NCBI GenBank assembly: GCA_028698395.1
Contig: JAQVDG010000040.1
Location: 1 to 10,526 of the forward strand
Direction: 5' to 3'
From: Weeksellaceae bacterium
GTDB lineage: Bacteria; Bacteroidota; Bacteroidia; Flavobacteriales; Weeksellaceae
DNA: 10,526 bases
In this document: positions 7,228-10,526 of the stretch, piece by piece
Numbering within the stretch: position 1 is the stretch's first letter
How the letters are laid out: the number at the start of each line of letters is the position of its first letter
Translations under genes and position numbers: made by a program
Notes under the pieces: generated by a model
Seen by the model: only the letters and a program-made list of their open reading frames with translations
Databases searched by the model: none
Told to the model about the DNA's origin: nothing

Positions 7228-7234
7228 AATTTTT

Positions 7235-7459
7235 ATGTCTTTTTTTAAGTTTTTATTTTATTTGTTAGCCGCTTATTTACTCGTTCGTTTATTTCGTTCA
7301 TTTTTTTCGGAAAAATCAAAGCATTCCACATCAAAACAAACGAAGCAACATTCATCTACTCAAACAAAAGCTTCTTCAGAAAAAGCTAAATTTAATATAG
7401 AAGCTGACACTGTTGAATATGAAATTATAGAAGAATCCAAAGAAAAAAATGAAGAATAA
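7235..7459 (+). CDS. Small DUF4834-like membrane protein
   Basis: The 74-aa protein has one N-terminal transmembrane helix (about residues 3-18, FFKFLFYLLAAYLLVRL), a basic/aromatic border (FRSFFSEKSK) and a polar Ser/Thr/Gln/Lys-rich tail that ends in an acidic patch (EYEIIEESKEKNEE). Size, layout and position immediately before yfhO agree with the DUF4834 family of Flavobacteriia, though the match is from memory. The ATG at 7235, 7 nt after the previous stop, is preferred to the TTG at 7217, which overlaps the upstream gene and adds only six residues. The last 11 nt overlap the YfhO start, which implies translational coupling and perhaps a physical partnership with YfhO. No biochemical role is known to me. 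Confidence 0.75.
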   Translation: MSFFKFLFYLLAAYLLVRLFRSFFSEKSKHSTSKQTKQHSSTQTKASSEKAKFNIEADTVEYEIIEESKEKNEE

Positions 7460-10076
7460 AAATCTGATATTTAGCGTACTATCTATTGTGCTTTTTGCGA
7501 TTTTGGCAATGGTGTATAATTCACCGGTTTTGGGTGATGATGCCATTATCCAGCCGGATATTGTCAATTATTGCGGAAGTGCTGAAGAAATGAAAACTTT
7601 TCAGAAAGAAACCGGAGAAAACATCTATTGGTCAAACGCCATGTTTGGTGGAATGCCAACCTATCAAACCGGAGCTTCCTATGATTTTGATATGATTAAA
7701 TCCATCGATCATTTCTTTCGTTTTCTTCCTCGTCCGGCAGATTATGTCTTCTTACTTTTTACCGGATTTTTTATTTTGGGAATGGTACTTTTCAAAAATT
7801 GGAAATACGCCTTAGCCGGTTCAATTTTCTTTGCCTTAGGTGCTTATTACTTCATTATCATCGGAGCAGGACACAACGCAAAAGTTCATGCGATTGCTTA
7901 TTTTGCACCTTTAGTTGCCGGGATTATTCTGCTTTACCGAAAAAAATATCTTCTCGGATTTATTTTAACTGCCCTTTTCATGGGCTTAGAACTTTCTGCT
8001 AATCATTTGCAAATGACATATTATTTGCTTTTGGTCATGTTGGTTTATTTTGTTATTCAATTAGTTGAAGCATTTAAAACAAAAGAAATCAAAGCATTTG
8101 TAGTATCAACGGTTTTATTGACTTTTGCCTGTATAATTGGTTTGGGAATGAATTCCGGACGTGTTCTTTCAACTTACGAATACAGCCAAGAAACCACACG
8201 CGGAAAGTCCGATATGGATTTACTCAAAGGAAATTCCAAAGGTTTAGACTTCAATTATATTACCGATTGGAGTTACGGGAAATTAGAAACCTTCAATTTA
8301 TTCATTCCGAATTTCATGGGCGGAGCGAGTCAACCCAATCCGGAAAATTTAAAAAATTATACAGCTGAAATTCAAAAGCAACAATACATTTTGGATTTAA
8401 ATGATGAATTCAATCAACAAGTTTTTAGTTATTTGGCAAGTTCTCCGGTGTCAACTTATTGGGGCGAACAACCTGGAACTTCTGGTCCGGCTTATCAAGG
8501 AGCTGTTGTAGTATTCTTATTTTTCTTAGGATTATTTTTAGTTCGGAATAAATGGTTAAAATACAAATGGTGGTTGTTGACCGCTACTGTTTTGAGTATT
8601 ATTTTAGCATGGGGGAAAAATTTCGCCGGTTTGACTGACTTTATGATTGATTATTTTCCGCTTTATGATAAATTCCGAGCGGTTTCTTCCATGTTGGTTA
8701 TGGCAGAATTTACTATGCCGCTTTTGGCCGCAATCACTTTATACGTCTTCTTTAAAGATGAATCTTTAACAGATGAATTTAAAAAGAAAATTCTGATATA
8801 TACAGGTGGTGGAACTCTTGCTTTATTGTTGATTTTTTATCTTTTAGGTGGAAACTTATTCAGTTTTACTAATGAATACGATATTCTGAACAAACAACAA
8901 TATTTAGATTTAGTTAAAGAATACAATCCACAAGCATTCGGAACTTGGGATATGATGTTGAGTAATTTAGATAAAGCTTTACAAACAGATAGAATCGCAA
9001 TGTTCAAAGCTGATACACTTCGAACTTTAATTTTTGTTGTATTGACTTTAGCTTTATTACTTTTGTATCAGATTCAAAAAATAAAAAACAGTCTTATTGT
9101 AATTTTAGGAATTGTTTTTTTAGCATTGATTGACGGTTGGCAAGTGGATAAACGTTATTTGAACGATACTAATTTCGTTGATAGAATGTTTGTAGAAAAT
9201 CCATTTCCTACTCATTTATCACAAAAATTAGTAAACGGAGCCAGAGAAAATCATCATCTTGCCGGAATTGCTCAAAAAGTAGCTTTTAATAAAACTTTAG
9301 ACAGTTTACGAACAGCTGATCCATCTCAATATCGTGTTTTCGACAATGTTTTCAGTACTTTTAATGATGCTACGACTTCTTATTTTCATCATTCAATCGG
9401 AGGATACCATGGAGCAAAATTGAGAAATTATCAGGATGTGATTGATTTGTATTTTTCGGGCTCAAAAAGAACTGAAGATTTGGGAATCAATCAGACCGAT
9501 ATGTACAAAATTTTAAATCTTATGAACACTAAATATATTGTTCATGGAAGTGCAAGAAGTCCTATGCTGGAATTAAATTCCGATGCTTATGGAAATGCTT
9601 GGTTGGTTTCAAATGTACATTGGGTGCAAAATTCAAACGAAGAAATTATGGCTTTGAAAGAAGTAGATTTGAATAAAACCGTTATTTTACAATCCAATTT
9701 AGCCAATCAAATTCAAAAAGTTTTACCAACAGAAACAAATTCAAAAATTGAATTAATTGATTATTCTCCACAAAAATTAGTTTATAAAACTGAAATTAAT
9801 TCGCCCAAAATAGCTGTTTTTTCTGAAATTTATTATCCGCATGGATGGACAATTAAAGTGGATGGAAAAGAACGAAATTTATTGAAAGCCAATTATTTTT
9901 TAAGAGCTGTTCAGTTAAATGAAGGAGATAAAGAAATTACAATGGAATTTAATCCGCCAATTATTGAAACCGGAAAAACCATGACTTTAGCTTTTAATAT
10001 AATTTTTGGTTTAAGTCTTTTAGGTAGTGGATTTTTTTGGTGGAGAAATAGAAAAAATCAAGAATTGAAAGAATAA
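7449..10076 (+). CDS. YfhO family polytopic membrane protein
   Basis: The 875-aa integral membrane protein is of the YfhO family, which has a GT-C-like architecture and is implicated in glycosylation of envelope polymers (in Gram-positive relatives, lipoteichoic acid). Residues 5-23 form the first helix, followed by a long extracytoplasmic loop (about 24-97) with YWSNAMFGGMPTYQTG, typical of the family's Bacteroidota members. Further helices lie at about 98-116, 119-139, 146-163, 168-184, 189-208, 214-234, 350-366, 373-389, 410-435, 447-468, 525-541 and 547-562. A large soluble C-terminal region follows (about 565-845), ending with the family hallmark YYPHGWTIKVDGKERN and NYFLRAVQL (795-823). 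A last helix (about 845-866) precedes a basic tail. The start ATG lies inside the DUF4834-like gene. Sugar donor and acceptor are unknown here, and the family call is firm. Confidence 0.92.
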   Translation: MKNKNLIFSVLSIVLFAILAMVYNSPVLGDDAIIQPDIVNYCGSAEEMKTFQKETGENIYWSNAMFGGMPTYQTGASYDFDMIKSIDHFFRFLPRPADYVFLLFTGFFILGMVLFKNWKYALAGSIFFALGAYYFIIIGAGHNAKVHAIAYFAPLVAGIILLYRKKYLLGFILTALFMGLELSANHLQMTYYLLLVMLVYFVIQLVEAFKTKEIKAFVVSTVLLTFACIIGLGMNSGRVLSTYEYSQETTRGKSDMDLLKGNSKGLDFNYITDWSYGKLETFNLFIPNFMGGASQPNPENLKNYTAEIQKQQYILDLNDEFNQQVFSYLASSPVSTYWGEQPGTSGPAYQGAVVVFLFFLGLFLVRNKWLKYKWWLLTATVLSIILAWGKNFAGLTDFMIDYFPLYDKFRAVSSMLVMAEFTMPLLAAITLYVFFKDESLTDEFKKKILIYTGGGTLALLLIFYLLGGNLFSFTNEYDILNKQQYLDLVKEYNPQAFGTWDMMLSNLDKALQTDRIAMFKADTLRTLIFVVLTLALLLLYQIQKIKNSLIVILGIVFLALIDGWQVDKRYLNDTNFVDRMFVENPFPTHLSQKLVNGARENHHLAGIAQKVAFNKTLDSLRTADPSQYRVFDNVFSTFNDATTSYFHHSIGGYHGAKLRNYQDVIDLYFSGSKRTEDLGINQTDMYKILNLMNTKYIVHGSARSPMLELNSDAYGNAWLVSNVHWVQNSNEEIMALKEVDLNKTVILQSNLANQIQKVLPTETNSKIELIDYSPQKLVYKTEINSPKIAVFSEIYYPHGWTIKVDGKERNLLKANYFLRAVQLNEGDKEITMEFNPPIIETGKTMTLAFNIIFGLSLLGSGFFWWRNRKNQELKE

Positions 10077-10133
10077 TCCATTTTTCTTTCAGAAAACACA
10101 CATTTAAAACGATAAATAAGCCAACAAATTGGG

Positions 10134-10164
10134 TTGTAGAATTATGCTTAAAACCGTATTTTTG
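10134..10164 (+). promoter_or_regulatory. Bacteroidota-type promoter of ffh
   Basis: A -33 TTG (10134-10136), a 20-nt spacer and TATTTTTG (10157-10164), which matches TAnnTTTG exactly, lie just upstream of ffh. The start of transcription would fall near 10170, about 18 nt before the ATG. This makes ffh its own unit rather than the tail of the YfhO operon. Confidence 0.65.
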
Positions 10165-10187
10165 CAATCCAAATAAAAAAGAATAGA

Positions 10188-10526
10188 ATGTTTCAGAGTT
10201 TACAAGATAAATTAGACAAGGCATTACATACCCTGAAAGGGAAAGGACAAATTACGGAAATTAACGTAGCTGAAACCATTAAAGAAGTACGACGTGCTTT
10301 GGTGGATGCCGATGTTAGCTACAAAGTTGCCAAAGATTTTACCGATAAAGTAAAAGAAAAAGCCTTAGGTCAAAATGTAATTACTTCTTTGAATCCGAAT
10401 CAGTTAATGGTTAAAATCGTTCATGACGAATTAGCTGAATTAATGGGTGGAGGCAGTTCTGAATTAAATATTTCTGAGAATCCTACTATTATTTTAATTG
10501 CCGGATTACAAGGTTCGGGTAAAACT
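10188..10526 (+). CDS. ffh: Signal recognition particle protein Ffh, 3'-truncated
   Basis: This is the start of the SRP54-type GTPase that, with the 4.5S RNA, binds signal sequences on translating ribosomes and delivers them to FtsY at the membrane. The 113 visible residues cover the N domain (MFQSLQDKLDKALHTLKGKG, then ITEINVAETIKEVRRALVDADVSY, the four-helix bundle with the conserved ALLEADV-like segment as ALVDADV). The G domain opens with the strand TIILIAGLQGSGKT, whose last eight residues (106-113) are the G1 phosphate-binding loop, and the window ends exactly after its Thr. The remainder of the G domain and the Met-rich M domain lie beyond. The ATG at 10188 follows a promoter of its own, and the protein is essential in bacteria. 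Confidence 0.97.
   Translation, partial: MFQSLQDKLDKALHTLKGKGQITEINVAETIKEVRRALVDADVSYKVAKDFTDKVKEKALGQNVITSLNPNQLMVKIVHDELAELMGGGSSELNISENPTIILIAGLQGSGKT

Noticed and set aside
7799..8002. 67-codon plus-strand frame inside yfhO
   Set aside because: It is an out-of-frame reading of a transmembrane coding stretch, fully contained in a confident gene; no independent support.
9994..10224. 76-codon minus-strand frame over the yfhO end and ffh start
   Set aside because: It overlaps two firm plus-strand genes and the ffh promoter, and its protein shows no recognisable domain; a shadow frame.

Overview
The window looks like a chromosomal segment from a member of the Bacteroidota, most likely a Flavobacteriaceae species (Flavobacterium or a close relative). 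The evidence is AT-rich DNA, promoters of the Bacteroidota type (TTG, 18-20 nt, TAnnTTTG), little sign of Shine-Dalgarno sequences, a lipoprotein with the acidic export tag typical of the phylum, a DUF4834-like/YfhO gene pair, and an Ffh N-terminus of flavobacterial character. No rRNA, tRNA, IS element, CRISPR array or phage gene was seen.

Layout. (1) Bases 1-1610 (+): an ABC exporter pair, with an ATPase cut by the window start inside its Walker A motif, then an ABC-2 type permease 5 nt later. (2) A strong bidirectional terminator at 1696-1725 separates this pair from a convergent gene. (3) 1764-3887 (-): a large lipoprotein, probably surface-exposed, with an Asn-rich beta-helix-like half and a beta-propeller-like half, driven by its own promoter. 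(4) 4100-6000 (+): a very AT-rich two-gene unit of a P-loop kinase-like protein and a GT4-like glycosyltransferase, possibly followed by a 35-codon remnant ORF. (5) 6166-10076 (+): a compact operon of a DUF6263-like lipoprotein, a small DUF4834-like membrane protein and a YfhO-family polytopic membrane protein, with a 7 nt gap and then an 11 nt overlap. (6) 10188 to the end (+): the start of ffh (signal recognition particle GTPase) behind its own promoter, cut off by the window end just after its G1 motif.

How they fit together. Most of the window concerns the cell envelope: export (ABC pair), surface or periplasmic lipoproteins, and glycan modification (GT4-like enzyme, and YfhO, which belongs to a family linked to glycosylation of envelope polymers). 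The kinase/glycosyltransferase pair is the most accessory-looking part. The rest reads as ordinary flavobacterial chromosome, and I found no convincing undescribed defence or mobile system. Several gene starts need care. Three open frames extend upstream to a TTG, but internal ATGs (3887, 6166, 7235) give better proteins. The P-loop gene, by contrast, has no in-frame ATG near its front and seems truly to start at TTG.
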